Counted from the stretch's first letter, positions 17,690 to 26,719 are shown. The stretch: 64,000 nt of DNA from Nocardiopsis potens DSM 45234 (GCF_000341105.1 NZ_ANBB01000063.1:17645-81644); one strand, 5' to 3'. A program made the numbers and translations. Notes: generated by a model not told the origin, from the sequence alone.

Positions 17690-18946
17690 CTACGCCTGCT
17701 CTTCGGCGGCGGCCTGCTCCGCGATGTCGGTGCGGTGGAAGGAGCCGCGCAGCTCGATCTTGCCCACCGCCTCGTAGGCGCGCTCCCGGGCGGCGGCCAG
17801 CGTCTCCCCGGTGCCGACCACGTCGAGCACCCGGCCGCCGCTGGACACGATCTCCCGCTCGCCGCGCCAGGCGGTCCCGGCGTGCAGCACGTAGGCGCCG
17901 TCCACCGACCCGGCCGCCTCCAGGCCGCCGATCGGGTCCCCGGTGACCGGGGAGGACGGGTAGTTCTCCGCGGCGACGACCACCGTCACCGCGGCGCCGT
18001 TCCGCCACTCCAGCGAGGTGATCCGGCCCAGCCCGCCGGTGTCGGCGGCCTGCAGCAGCGCGCCCACCGGGGTGGCCAGCCGGTCCAGCACCACCTGCGC
18101 CTCGGGGTCGCCGAACCGGGCGTTGAACTCCACCACCCGCGGGCCCTGCGAGGTCAGCGCCAGGCCGACGTAGAGCAGCCCCTGGTAGCGGTGGCCGCGC
18201 CGGGCCATCTCCCGGATGGTCGGGCCGACCACCGAGGACATGACCTCCTCGGTGAGGCCGGGGGGCGCCCAGCCCAGCGGGACGTAGGCGCCCATGCCGC
18301 CGGTGTTGGGGCCGGTGCCGCCCTCGTGCGCGCGCTTGAAGTCCTGGGCGGGCGGCAGCGGGACCGCGTGCACGCCGTCGCTCAGCACGAACAGCGAGAC
18401 CTCGGGGCCGTCCAGGAACTCCTCGATCACCACCCGGCCGCAGTCCCGGGCGTGCCGCTCGGCGGCGGCGCGGTCCTCGGTGACCACCACGCCCTTGCCC
18501 GCGGCCAGCCCGTCGGCCTTGACCACGTAGGGCGGGCCGAAGGCGTCCAGCGCCTCGGCGACCTGGGCCGGCTTGGTGCACAGCCGGGCGCGGGCGGTGG
18601 GCACCCCCGCGGCCTCCATGACCTCCTTGGCGAAGCCCTTGGACCCCTCGATCCGGGCGGCCTCCCGGTCCGGTCCGAACACCGGGATGCCGCGGTCGCG
18701 CAGTGCGTCGGCGACCCCCGCGACCAGGGGGGCCTCCGGGCCGATCACCACCAGCTCGGCCCGGATCCGGGCGGCCAGCTCGGTGACGGCCAGTCCGTCG
18801 GTCACGTTGATCACGTGGTTCTCGGCCAGGGCCGAGATCCCGGGGTTGCCGGGCGCGCAGTGCAGCCCGGTGACACCCGGGTCGAGGGAGAGGGCGCGGA
18901 CGAGGGCGTGCTCGCGGCCACCGCCGCCGAGTACCAGGGCTTTCAC
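17690..18946 (-). CDS. purD: Phosphoribosylamine-glycine ligase
   Basis: 418 residues. PurD (GAR synthetase) is an ATP-grasp enzyme joining glycine to phosphoribosylamine. Seen: LVLGGGGREHALVRAL at the N-terminus, VVIGPEAPLVAGVADALRD, GSKGFAKEVMEAAGVPTA, VVKADGLAAGKGVVV (ATP-grasp loop), HEGGTGPNTGGMGAY and VEFNARFGDPEAQVVL (metal and substrate binding). The GTG start at 18946 gives the normal N-terminus. It is 65 bp downstream of purA, same strand. Confidence 0.94.
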   Translation of the reverse strand: MKALVLGGGGREHALVRALSLDPGVTGLHCAPGNPGISALAENHVINVTDGLAVTELAARIRAELVVIGPEAPLVAGVADALRDRGIPVFGPDREAARIEGSKGFAKEVMEAAGVPTARARLCTKPAQVAEALDAFGPPYVVKADGLAAGKGVVVTEDRAAAERHARDCGRVVIEEFLDGPEVSLFVLSDGVHAVPLPPAQDFKRAHEGGTGPNTGGMGAYVPLGWAPPGLTEEVMSSVVGPTIREMARRGHRYQGLLYVGLALTSQGPRVVEFNARFGDPEAQVVLDRLATPVGALLQAADTGGLGRITSLEWRNGAAVTVVVAAENYPSSPVTGDPIGGLEAAGSVDGAYVLHAGTAWRGEREIVSSGGRVLDVVGTGETLAAARERAYEAVGKIELRGSFHRTDIAEQAAAEEQA

Positions 18947-19011
18947 GTATCGGACCCTTTGTTCGTCGTTCGTCGTGGGGAGGGGCAGTGGTACGGGTGC
19001 GCGCCGGCGCG

Positions 19012-20295
19012 TCAGACCAGGGAGCGCAGCTCCAGGGTCTGGTCGCGGCCGGGGCCGACGCCGATGGCCGAGATCGGGGCGCCGGACATCTCCTCCAGGG
19101 TACGCACGTAGGCCTGGGCGGTCTTGGGAAGTTCGGCGAAGGAGCGGACTCCGGTGATGTCCTCGCTCCAGCCGTCCAGCTCCTCGTAGACCGGCACGGC
19201 GTGGTGGAACTCGGTCTGGGTCATCGGGATCTCGTCGTGCCGGGACCCGTCGATGTCGTAGCCGACGCAGACCGGGATCTTCTCCAGGCCGGTGAGCACG
19301 TCCAGCTTGGTGAGGAAGAAGTCGGTGATGCCGTTGACCCGGGTGGCGTACCGGGCGATCGGCGCGTCGAACCAGCCGCAGCGGCGGTTGCGCCCGGTGG
19401 TGACGCCGAACTCGTGGCCCTGGGTGCGCAGCCACTCGCCCCACTCGTCGTGCAGCTCGGTCGGGAACGGCCCGGAGCCGACCCGGGTGGTGTAGGCCTT
19501 CAGGATGCCGACGACCTTGGTGATCCGGGTGGGGCCGATGCCCGCGCCGGCGCAGGCGCCGCCGGAGGTGGGGGAGGAGGAGGTGACGAACGGGTAGGTG
19601 CCGTGGTCGATGTCGAGGAGGGTGCCCTGGGAGCCCTCCAGGTAGACGTTCTTGCCCTCGTCGAGCGCCTTGTTCAGCACCAGGGAGGTGTCGGTGACGT
19701 GCGGCCGGATCCGGTCGGCGTAGCCCAGGTAGTCCTCGATGATCCGCTCTGCCTCCAGGCCGCGCCGGTTGTAGACCTTGGTGAGGACCTGGTTCTTGTC
19801 GTTGAGCGCCAGCTCGACCTTCTTGCGCAGGATCTTCTCGTCGAACATGTCCTGCACGCGCACGCCGGCCCGGGAGATCTTGTCGGCGTAGGTCGGGCCG
19901 ATGCCGCGCCCGGTGGTGCCGATCCTCCCCTTGCCCAGGAACCGCTCGCTGACCTTGTCGAGCTCCCGGTGGTAGGGCATGATCAGGTGCGCGTTGGCGG
20001 AGATCAGCAGCTTGGAGGTGTCGACGCCGCGCGCCTGCAGCCCGCCGAGCTCCTCGAAGAGCACGGCCGGGTCGATGACGACCCCGTTGGCGATGACGGG
20101 CACCACGTCCGGCGAGAGGATCCCGGACGGCAGCAGGTGCAGCGCGTACTTCTGGTCTCCGATGACGACGGTGTGGCCGGCGTTGTTGCCGCCCTGGTAG
20201 CGCACCACGTAGTCCACGCGGTCGCCCACAAGGTCGGTCGCCTTGCCCTTGCCCTCGTCTCCCCACTGCGCCCCAACGAGCGTGATCGCCGGCAT
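19012..20295 (-). CDS. purA: Adenylosuccinate synthetase
   Basis: 427 residues, the normal length. PurA condenses IMP and aspartate with GTP on the way to AMP. Seen: [18 protein letters not shown] (the GTP-binding, catalytic Asp/His region), [44 protein letters not shown] (here quoted as [18 protein letters not shown]) and the C-terminal GVGPGRDQ. The ATG at 20295 has AGAGG upstream. It leads a same-strand series purA-purD-purB-purC. Confidence 0.95.
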   Translation of the reverse strand: MPAITLVGAQWGDEGKGKATDLVGDRVDYVVRYQGGNNAGHTVVIGDQKYALHLLPSGILSPDVVPVIANGVVIDPAVLFEELGGLQARGVDTSKLLISANAHLIMPYHRELDKVSERFLGKGRIGTTGRGIGPTYADKISRAGVRVQDMFDEKILRKKVELALNDKNQVLTKVYNRRGLEAERIIEDYLGYADRIRPHVTDTSLVLNKALDEGKNVYLEGSQGTLLDIDHGTYPFVTSSSPTSGGACAGAGIGPTRITKVVGILKAYTTRVGSGPFPTELHDEWGEWLRTQGHEFGVTTGRNRRCGWFDAPIARYATRVNGITDFFLTKLDVLTGLEKIPVCVGYDIDGSRHDEIPMTQTEFHHAVPVYEELDGWSEDITGVRSFAELPKTAQAYVRTLEEMSGAPISAIGVGPGRDQTLELRSLV

Positions 20296-20512
20296 GCGGG
20301 TCTACCTCTTCAATCGTTCGGTCCGCGGCCCGGACACGGGTAAGCCCCTGGCGCAAGAAAGCGACAGGGGCCCTTGCGTCTAGAGCGTACACGACCGCCG
20401 CCCGCTCGTTAAGCGGTGAATTGCCCGGTCAGTACGGCTCTGCGTGCGGCTCCGCGGGCCGGCGGGGGGCCGGTGCGCGCCGGCCCGCCCGCCTGCCCTC
20501 CTCCGGTGCCGG

Positions 20513-20926
20513 CTAGGCCAGCTCGCGGGCGGCCTCGGGGCTGCTGTCGGCCAGGAAGGAGGAGCAGCGCTCGGCCTCCTCGTCCTCGCCGATGGCGGCG
20601 GCGGCCTTGCCCAGCGCGGCCAGCGCGCGCAGGAAGCCCTGGTTGGGGCCGTGCTCCCAGGGGACGGGGCCGTGGCCCTTCCAGCCGGCCCGGCGCAGCT
20701 GGTCCAGGCCCCGGTGGTAGCCGGTGCGGGCGTAGGCGTAGGCGGCGACCGGCCGGGACTCGGCCAGCGCCTGCTCGGCCAGTGCGGCCCAGGCGGCGGA
20801 GTAGGCCGGGAAGCGCGCGGCGACCTCGGTGGCGTCGGTGCCGGAGGCGAGCGCCTCCCGGGCTTCGGTCAGGTCGGGGAGGCGGGTGGCCGGCGGCTCC
20901 CCGAGCAGGTTCTGATGCGGATCCAT
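20513..20926 (-). CDS. DUF3151 family protein
   Basis: 137 residues. The sequence pattern (MDPHQNLLGEPPATRLP, AWAALAEQALAES, ARTGYHRGLDQLRRAGWKGH, GPVPWEHGPNQGFLRAL) matches the actinobacterial DUF3151 family, small TPR-like helical proteins of unknown function. The ATG at 20926 begins at the family N-terminus. The gene is on the same strand as fba, 193 bp downstream, an arrangement also known in mycobacteria, which supports the assignment. No biochemical role is known. Confidence 0.8.
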   Translation of the reverse strand: MDPHQNLLGEPPATRLPDLTEAREALASGTDATEVAARFPAYSAAWAALAEQALAESRPVAAYAYARTGYHRGLDQLRRAGWKGHGPVPWEHGPNQGFLRALAALGKAAAAIGEDEEAERCSSFLADSSPEAARELA

Positions 20927-21119
20927 GGCCCCATCCTGCCAGCGCGGGGCCGGGCGCGGGCGGCGGGCGGCACGCCTTCTCCGGCGGCGTGCGCCACCCC
21001 CTCCCCGGGGGGAGCGGGTGGCGCGCCCGGCCGTTGCGTCCGCCCATGGATAGCAGGCGGCCGGGCGCACCTCGGCCCCCGAGCCCGCTGGGAACCGGGG
21101 GCCGGTCTCGGAGCGCGGG

Positions 21120-22142
21120 TCAGGACATCTTCTTGCCCGCGGACTTGAGCTGCCGGCTGGCCTCGGCGACGCGCTCGGCCATGCCCGCCTCGGCGGCCTT
21201 GCCGTAGGAGCGCGGGTCGTACTGCTTCTTGTTCCCGACCTCGCCGTCGACCTTAAGCACGCCATCGTAGTTCTTCAGCATGTGGTCCGCGATCGGGCGG
21301 GTGAAGGCGTACTGCGTGTCGGTGTCGATGTTCATCTTCACCACGCCGTACTCGATGGCGGCGTGGATCTCCTCCAGGGTGGAGCCGGAGCCGCCGTGGA
21401 AGACGAAGTCGAACGGGCGGGTGCGGTCGTACTTCGCGCCGACGGCCTGCTGCGCCTCCTTGAGCACCTCCGGGCGGAGCTTGACGTGCCCGGGCTTGTA
21501 CACGCCGTGCACGTTGCCGAAGGTCAGCGCGGTCATGTAGTAGCCGTTCTCACCCAGGCCGAGCGCCTCGGCGGTGCGCAGCGCGTCCTCGGGGGTGGTG
21601 TACAGCTTCTCGTTGATCTCGCCGACGATGCCGTCCTCCTCGCCGCCGACCACGCCGACCTCGATCTCCAGGATCGTGTTCGCGGCCTTGGAGAGGGCCA
21701 GCAGCTCGGTGGCGATCTCCAGGTTCTCCTCCAGCGGCACCGCGGAGCCGTCCCACATGTGCGACTGGAACAGCGGCTGCTGCCCGGCGGCCGCCCGCTC
21801 CTTGGAGATCTGCAGCAGCGGGCGGACGAAGCCGTCCAGCTTCTCCTTGGGGCAGTGGTCGGTGTGGAGCGCGATGTTGACCGGGTACTTGTCGGCGACG
21901 ATCCGCGCGTACTCGGCGAACGCGACCGAGCCGGTGACCATGTCCTTCACCGTCGCGCCGGAGAGGAACTCGGCGCCGCCGGTGGAGATCTGCACGATGC
22001 CGTCGCTCTCGGCCTCGGCGAACCCGCGCAGGGCGGCGTGCAGGGTCTGGCTGGAGGTCACGTTGATCGCCGGGTAGGCGAAGCCCTGGGACTTCGCGCG
22101 GGCCAGCATCTCGGTGTAGACCTCTGGGGTCGCGATGGGCAT
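21120..22142 (-). CDS. fba: Class II fructose-bisphosphate aldolase
   Basis: 340 residues. A zinc-dependent aldolase that splits fructose 1,6-bisphosphate into DHAP and glyceraldehyde 3-phosphate. Seen: AYPAINVTSSQTLHAALRGF, LHTDHCPKEKLDGFV (zinc His and catalytic Asp), IEVGVVGGEEDG, LTFGNVHGVYKPGHVKLRP (zinc His), and VFHGGSGST followed by YGVVKMNIDTDTQY (phosphate binding). The ATG at 22142 has AGGGAG upstream. A dre-like palindrome about 130 bp upstream may place it under DasR/GntR-type sugar control. Confidence 0.95.
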   Translation of the reverse strand: MPIATPEVYTEMLARAKSQGFAYPAINVTSSQTLHAALRGFAEAESDGIVQISTGGAEFLSGATVKDMVTGSVAFAEYARIVADKYPVNIALHTDHCPKEKLDGFVRPLLQISKERAAAGQQPLFQSHMWDGSAVPLEENLEIATELLALSKAANTILEIEVGVVGGEEDGIVGEINEKLYTTPEDALRTAEALGLGENGYYMTALTFGNVHGVYKPGHVKLRPEVLKEAQQAVGAKYDRTRPFDFVFHGGSGSTLEEIHAAIEYGVVKMNIDTDTQYAFTRPIADHMLKNYDGVLKVDGEVGNKKQYDPRSYGKAAEAGMAERVAEASRQLKSAGKKMS

Positions 22143-22271
22143 GGTGTGACTCCCTGGTCGGCCTGGATGTCCTTTGCGGTGTCTCCCCCATCCTCCCGGA
22201 GGGCCCGGCGGGGCGGCGGGAGGGGGCGGGGGTCCGGACCCAGTATCGCGAACGGACCTGGCCCTCGGAAA

Positions 22272-22281
22272 GGTCTAGACC
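22272..22281. promoter_or_regulatory. dre-like palindrome (possible DasR/GntR operator) upstream of fba
   Basis: GGTCTAGACC, within AAAGGTCTAGACCAAAT, matches the palindromic core of the DasR-responsive element known from Streptomyces (TGGTCTAGACCA type). It lies 130 bp before the fba start. The flanking T/A pair is only partly kept. No dasR gene is in the window. Confidence 0.5.
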
Positions 22282-22504
22282 AAATGTCCAGTCCAATGGC
22301 GGTATGCGTGCCGTGTCCTCCGATGTGAAGAACGGGGGAGTCCGGAGCCCTGCGTGCACCGATGGGCCGGATGCGGCCAACGCGCCCTGATCGGGGCTGC
22401 GGTGCGGGTGGAGAGGCGGGTACCGGAAGGAAAAATTCTCATCAAGGGCGTATCAGGACACCCTCCCTCGAATGCCATGCGTGATTCACGCTACATTCAG
22501 GCGC

Positions 22505-22939
22505 GTGGGACGACATCGCAATGACCCGAGAGGCGCAGGCCAGGTGGCGGCGATCGCCGCGGCGATCGCGCTGTTCGTCGCGCTGGTCGCGCTCGGCGGG
22601 TTCTTCCTCTACAACTCACTCCCGGGCAACGCCGCGCCGGCGCAGCCCTCCGAGCCCGCCGCGGACGGCGCCGAGGAGGTGGGCGACGCCGACGACAGCG
22701 TGCTCTACATCAAGGTGGTCGGCGACTCCAGCGATGTCCTGGTGCGCATCCCCGGCGGCGAGGTGCTCACCGACACCACCATGACCCAGGGCCAGTACCT
22801 CAGCTACGACCACGACGCGATGGACGTCTCGGTCTCCGACCCCGACGCCGTCGAGGTCTACGTGAACGGCGAACTCAAGGACCTCGCCGCCGAAGAGGCC
22901 GGGAAGTCCTTCCTGGTCGAGAGCGGCGCCGCCGGTTAG
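22505..22939 (+). CDS. Single-pass membrane protein with RodZ/DUF4115-like extracellular domain
   Basis: 144 residues from the GTG at 22505 (an in-frame ATG at 22472 would add 11 residues). A basic N-terminus is followed by a transmembrane helix at about 13-38 (AAIAAAIALFVALVALGGFFL), an acidic Ala-rich linker, and a domain from about 70 (LYIKVVGDSSDVLVRIPGGE, then GQYLSYDHDAMDVSVSDPDA, then VEVYVNGEL). That strand pattern resembles the C-terminal DUF4115 domain of RodZ. TACATT lies close upstream of the GTG, so a leaderless transcript is possible. Unlike RodZ there is no cytoplasmic HTH. Function unknown; a cell-envelope role is a guess. Confidence 0.65.
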   Translation: MGRHRNDPRGAGQVAAIAAAIALFVALVALGGFFLYNSLPGNAAPAQPSEPAADGAEEVGDADDSVLYIKVVGDSSDVLVRIPGGEVLTDTTMTQGQYLSYDHDAMDVSVSDPDAVEVYVNGELKDLAAEEAGKSFLVESGAAG

Positions 22940-23000
22940 ATCGTCGGCGGGGGCCTTCTTCCCGCCCCGGCCCCACGCCGACCCGCGCCGGCCGCGCCCG

Positions 23001-23216
23001 CCTCGTCGAGCTCAGGGGCACCGTCTTTCCCGGCCCCCGGCCCCGCGCTCACCTCGTCGAGACGTCATCGCGGTGGTACCACGACGATGTTGAGCCCCGG
23101 CCTGTTGCTTTTGCCCGGCCCACCGCCCCGGCGGCCCCGCACAGGACGTGCGTCCAGGGCCGGGGCCCTGGGGAGAGCGGCGGCCCTGGGCTCGGCAGGG
23201 TGGGTGCGGGGTCGGG
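23001..23216. repeat. Dispersed palindromic repeat, copy B (convergent junction)
   Basis: Second copy of the element at 7926-8225. It shares CCTCGTCGAGCTCAGGG (23001-23017), a near-identical stretch from GCGGTGGTA through GCTTTTGCCCGGCCCACCGC, and one CCTGGGCTC unit (23185-23216). It is shorter and its long hairpin is less complete than in copy A. It lies between the convergent RodZ-like gene and pyrE. Confidence 0.85.
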
Positions 23217-23235
23217 GCCGAAAGCCCGGAAGGGC

Positions 23236-23769
23236 TCAGACGTCCAGGTCGGACAGGTCGAACGCGGCCCGGTAGGGCAGGCCCTCGCCGGCCACCTTGT
23301 CCCGGGCGCCCCGGTCCACGATCACCGCGACCCCGACCACCTCGGCGCCGGCCTCGCGCAGCGCCTCCACCGCGGTGAGCACCGAGCCGCCGGTGGTGGA
23401 GGTGTCCTCCACGGCCAGCACCCGGCGCCCGGCGACGTCCGGGCCCTCGATCCGGCGCTGCAGGCCGTGCGCCTTGCCCGCCTTGCGCACCACGAACGCG
23501 TCCAGCCGCCGCCCGGACGCCGCGGCGGCGTGCAGCATCGAGGCCGCCACCGGGTCGGCGCCCAGGGTCAGCCCGCCCACGGCGTCGTACTCCAGGTCGG
23601 CGGTGGCCTCCAGCATCACCCGGCCGACCAGCGGGGCGGCCTCCCCGTCCAGGGTCACCCGGCGCAGATCGACGTAGTAGTCGGCCTCCTGGCCGGAGGA
23701 CAGGGTGACGCGGCCGTGCACCACGGCCTTATCGTTGATGTGTCGGAGGAGTTCTTCGCGGTCGCTCAT
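23236..23769 (-). CDS. pyrE: Orotate phosphoribosyltransferase
   Basis: 177 residues, the usual length. PyrE transfers phosphoribose from PRPP to orotate, making OMP for pyrimidines. Seen: LSSGQEADYYVDLRRVTLDG, VGGLTLGADPVAASMLHAAA, DAFVVRKAGKAHG, and the PRPP-binding loop VLAVEDTSTTGGSVLTAVEA. The ATG start at 23769 fits the family. It is divergent from cutA and convergent with the upstream-lying membrane protein gene. Confidence 0.95.
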   Translation of the reverse strand: MSDREELLRHINDKAVVHGRVTLSSGQEADYYVDLRRVTLDGEAAPLVGRVMLEATADLEYDAVGGLTLGADPVAASMLHAAAASGRRLDAFVVRKAGKAHGLQRRIEGPDVAGRRVLAVEDTSTTGGSVLTAVEALREAGAEVVGVAVIVDRGARDKVAGEGLPYRAAFDLSDLDV

Positions 23770-23824
23770 GCCTGTGAGCCTAGAACCTGTCGATCACCGT
23801 TCCGAGCAGCCGAAGTGGGTGGAC

Positions 23825-24175
23825 ATGGCAGAGCCGGAGCCCGTGGACGGGCACCAGCACGTCCGGGTGGAGACCACCGCGGGAAGCAGGGCCGACGCCG
23901 AGGCGCTGGCCCGCGCCGCCGTCGAGCACCGCCTGGCCGCGTGCGCCCAGGTCGGCGGGCCGATCACCGGCTTCTACCGGTGGGAGGAGCGGATCCAGGC
24001 CGACGAGGAGTGGCTGGTCGTGCTGAAGACCGCCGCCGACCGGCTGGACGCCCTCACCGCCTACCTCACCGAGGCGCACCCCTACGACGTGCCCGAGGTC
24101 GTCGCGGTCCCGGTGGCCGGCGGCTCCGCCGAGTACCTGGACTGGGTCGTCGACGAGACCCGCCCGGTCAGGTGA
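23825..24175 (+). CDS. cutA: CutA divalent-cation tolerance protein
   Basis: 116 residues from the ATG at 23825; an in-frame ATG at 23768 would add 19 residues but sits next to the pyrE start. CutA is a small trimeric, PII-like cytosolic protein linked to metal tolerance; its exact activity is unsettled. Seen: TTAGSRADAEALARAAVEHR, LAACAQVGGPITGFYRWEE and VVLKTAADRLDALTAYLTEAH (quoted to VVLKTAADRLDALTAYLTE), then HPYDVPEVVAVPVAGGS, all standard CutA blocks. The stop overlaps the next gene's GTG by four bases. Confidence 0.9.
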   Translation: MAEPEPVDGHQHVRVETTAGSRADAEALARAAVEHRLAACAQVGGPITGFYRWEERIQADEEWLVVLKTAADRLDALTAYLTEAHPYDVPEVVAVPVAGGSAEYLDWVVDETRPVR

Positions 24176-24783
24176 GCCCGGGCGGGCCCCGGGCGGCCGC
24201 GCCGGTGCTGCTGCTCGGCGGGCCGGAGGCCGGCGAGGGGGAGCGCGCGCTCGCCGCGGCACTGGAGGATCCCCTGGTCATCGGGGCGCCGGAGCCCGGC
24301 GGTCCGCCGTACGCGGCCCGCTGGGTGGCCGCCGCCTCGCTCCGCATCGCCGCCGCGGCCCCGGAGCACCCGCTGCTGGTCGCGGTCGGCGAGGCCGGCC
24401 CGCTGGCCGCCGCGATCGGCGCCGCGCAGCGCGCCGCGCACCGGCCCCCGGCCGGCTACGTCCTGGTCGACGCGCTGATGCCGGCCCCCGGCGGCACCAC
24501 CCGCGGCGAACTGCGCGCCGCGCAGAACCCGCAGGACGCACAGGGCACGGAGGACGGGGACGCGGAGCCGCTCGCCGGTCCGCAGGCGCCGCCCGGGTAC
24601 TGGACCGAGCCGCTGCCCCAGGTGTCGGACTGGCCCGACGCCCCCTGCGGCTACCTGCTCACCGACCCGCGGCACGCCCCCACCGCCCGCCTGGCCGGGA
24701 TGCGCGGCTGGCCGGTGGCCGACGCCACCGCCCCCGGCACCGACCCGGCCGCGGCGCTCGCCGGCCTCATCGCCCGGCTCTGA
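24172..24783 (+). CDS. Hypothetical protein, possibly alpha/beta-hydrolase-like
   Basis: 203 residues, GTG start overlapping the cutA stop (GTGA), so coupled to it. The sequence has VLLLGGPEAGEGERALAAAL, HPLLVAVGEAGPLAAAIGAA, GYVLVDALMPAPGGTTRGE and SDWPDAPCGYLLTDPRHAPT. The spacing recalls small alpha/beta-hydrolase-like proteins (strand, helix, strand, late 'P.GYLL' strand), but the usual GxSxG serine is missing (here VGEAG). A catalytic function should not be assumed. It is rich in Ala/Pro like its neighbours; no sign of transfer. Confidence 0.55.
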   Translation: MSPGGPRAAAPVLLLGGPEAGEGERALAAALEDPLVIGAPEPGGPPYAARWVAAASLRIAAAAPEHPLLVAVGEAGPLAAAIGAAQRAAHRPPAGYVLVDALMPAPGGTTRGELRAAQNPQDAQGTEDGDAEPLAGPQAPPGYWTEPLPQVSDWPDAPCGYLLTDPRHAPTARLAGMRGWPVADATAPGTDPAAALAGLIARL

Positions 24784-25101
24784 ACGGGGCCGCCGGGGGT
24801 GCTGAGCAGGGGGCCGTCGACCGGTGGCCGGGCCGCTGCTTCTGCGGGGCGGGGTCCCCGGCCTCCGGCGACGCCGTCCTCGCCGGGGCGCCCATCAGGC
24901 TCACCGCATGGCTGCGAGCGGGACGCCGGAGGCCGCTGAGCAGGGCCGTCGGACCGGTGTCCCTCCGGGGGCCTCGCCCGCCGCCGAGACCGCTCCTCTT
25001 CCGCTGCGTTCGGCGGCCCCGCCGTGCGGGTGCGGGCAGAGCACCGGAGGCGGCCGGGCCAGACCGCCCGGTCGGCGGCCCGGCCCAGGCGCTCGCCCGG
25101 C
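24784..25101. other. Intergenic region between convergent genes, no gene seen
   Basis: About 318 bp between the hypothetical gene (plus) and the OYE gene (minus). No clear terminator hairpin and no repeat of the two dispersed families; open frames are shadows. Confidence 0.4.
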
Positions 25102-26211
25102 TCACCGCGCGGCCGCGAGGAGTTCGGCGGAGGCCGCCGGGTAGTCGGTGTAGCCCTCCGGGCCGTGGTCATAGAAGTGCTCCTTGGTCTCCGGCGGGGC
25201 GACCGGCGCGCCGGTGGCGAACCGGTGCGGCAGGTCCGGGTTGCTGATGAAGGCCCGGCCGAAGGAGACCAGGTCGGCGCGGCCGGAGCGGAGCACCTCC
25301 TCGGCCGCCTCCCTGGTGGTGGGCTCCCCGTTCTCGCCGACGTTGCCGATCAGCGTCCCGCTCCACCGCGGCCGCAGGTCGGCCAGGGAGGCGTAGCCGG
25401 ACCCGGCGGCCTCGGTCAGGTGCAGGTAGGCCAGGCCCAGCGGGTCCAGCTCGGCCAGGAGCGCGCGGTAGACCGGTGCCGGGTCGGCCTCGGCCATCCC
25501 GAACTGCGGGTTGCCGGGGGAGAGCCGGATCGCGGTCCGCTCCGCGCCGACCTCCTCGGCCACCGCGCGCACCGCCTCGGCGGCGAACCGGGCCCGCCCG
25601 GCGCCGCCGTAGGCGTCGGTGCGCAGGTTGGTGTTGTCCGCGAGGAACTGGTGGATCAGGTAGCCGTTGGCGCCGTGCAGCTCCACCAGGTCGAAGCCGG
25701 CCCGGATCGCGTTGCGCGCGGCGCGGGCGTAGTCGGCCACCGCCTCGCGGATGTCCTCCCCGGTCATCTCGGCGGGGACCACCGGGTCGGCCTTGCCGTA
25801 CCGGGTGTGCACCTGGAACGGCAGCGGCACCGGGGACGGGGCCGGCGGGTGCCCGCCGTCGATCCGGGTGTCCGGGTGCGCCATCCGGCCGCCGTGCATG
25901 AGCTGGGCGGCGATCCGCCCGCCGGCGGCGTGCACCGCGTCGGTCACCCGCCGCCAGCCGCGCACCTGGTCCTCGGTGACCAGGCCGGGGATGCGCCATC
26001 CGCTCTGCCCGGAGAACGACGGCCAGATCCCTTCGCTGACGATGAGCCCGGCGCCGGCGCGCTGGGCGTAGTACTCGGCGACGATGGGCAGCGGGACGCC
26101 GTCCTCGTCGCCGCGGAAGCGGGTCATCGGCGACATCGCGATGCGGTTGGGCAGCTCCAGCGGGCCGAGGGCGTAGGGGGCGAGGAGCGGGGAGGTCTCG
26201 TTGTTCGTCAT
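25102..26211 (-). CDS. Old Yellow Enzyme family NADH:flavin oxidoreductase / alkene reductase
   Basis: 369 residues. An FMN-dependent TIM-barrel ene-reductase that reduces activated alkenes or nitro compounds with NAD(P)H. Seen: LPNRIAMSPMTRFRGDEDG, IAAQLMHGGRMAHP, FDLVELHGANGYLIHQFL (substrate His-Asn type pair as H..N), RLSPGNPQFGMAEADP, and LIGNVGENGEPTT with LVSFGRAFISNPDLPHR (phosphate of FMN). It is divergent from a MerR regulator with a 20-bp palindrome between them, the typical layout of an electrophile-inducible reductase. The physiological substrate is unknown. Confidence 0.9.
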   Translation of the reverse strand: MTNNETSPLLAPYALGPLELPNRIAMSPMTRFRGDEDGVPLPIVAEYYAQRAGAGLIVSEGIWPSFSGQSGWRIPGLVTEDQVRGWRRVTDAVHAAGGRIAAQLMHGGRMAHPDTRIDGGHPPAPSPVPLPFQVHTRYGKADPVVPAEMTGEDIREAVADYARAARNAIRAGFDLVELHGANGYLIHQFLADNTNLRTDAYGGAGRARFAAEAVRAVAEEVGAERTAIRLSPGNPQFGMAEADPAPVYRALLAELDPLGLAYLHLTEAAGSGYASLADLRPRWSGTLIGNVGENGEPTTREAAEEVLRSGRADLVSFGRAFISNPDLPHRFATGAPVAPPETKEHFYDHGPEGYTDYPAASAELLAAAR

Positions 26212-26225
26212 GGCGGGAGCGTAGG

Positions 26226-26245
26226 ATCTGACACCGGTGTCAGAT
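26226..26245. promoter_or_regulatory. 20-bp palindromic operator between OYE and MerR genes
   Basis: ATCTGACACCGGTGTCAGAT is a perfect palindrome centred in the 52-bp divergent gap. This is the expected binding site of the adjacent MerR protein, which usually twists such a promoter spacer. Confidence 0.7.
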
Positions 26246-26263
26246 TCAACCCCGGGAGGCGCC

Positions 26264-26626
26264 GTGCGGATCGGAGAGCTGGCCCGCAGGACCGCGGTGA
26301 GCGAGCGGTCGCTGCGCTACTACGACAAGCTCGGCCTGATCGCGGCCGAGCGCACCTCCGGCGGGCACCGGGACTTCCCCGAGTCGACGGTGGGCCGGGT
26401 GATCCGGATCCAGGAGCTGTTCGCGGCCGGCCTGTGCAGCGAGAAGATCGGCTGGCTGCTGCCCTGCCTGAACGACCCGGGGGAGGGCCCGGCGGAGACC
26501 GCCACCCCCGAACTGGCCGAGGTGCTCCAGGTGGAGCGGGACCGGATCGACCGGATGATCGGCGACCTGCTCCGCTCCCGCGACGTCCTGGACGAGGTCA
26601 TCGACGAGGCCCGCGCGGTGCACTGA
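26264..26626 (+). CDS. MerR-family transcriptional regulator
   Basis: 120 residues from the GTG at 26264, which follows GGGAGG at 26254-26259; an upstream in-frame codon at 26237 has no SD and would cut into the operator. The N-terminus is the MerR winged helix (VRIGELARRTAVSERSLRYY then DKLGLI and GHRDF). The C-terminal part is the dimerising coiled coil (VERDRIDRMIGDLLRSRDVL). One cysteine lies in the effector region (AAGLCSEKIGWLLPCLN has two), which could sense electrophiles. Divergent from the OYE gene, its likely target. Confidence 0.88.
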   Translation: MRIGELARRTAVSERSLRYYDKLGLIAAERTSGGHRDFPESTVGRVIRIQELFAAGLCSEKIGWLLPCLNDPGEGPAETATPELAEVLQVERDRIDRMIGDLLRSRDVLDEVIDEARAVH

Positions 26627-26683
26627 CCCGGGAGGCGCCACTTCCCCGTTGGCAGGTGGGGCTGGGGCCGGAGGGAAGGGAAC

Positions 26684-26719
26684 GGGGGCGCGTCCGCCTC
26701 CCCAAGCGGACGCGCCCCC
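26684..26719 (+). terminator. Perfect 14-bp hairpin downstream of the MerR gene
   Basis: GGGGGCGCGTCCGC and GCGGACGCGCCCCC flank an 8-nt loop. No T-run follows, as is common for high-GC actinomycete terminators. Confidence 0.65.
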
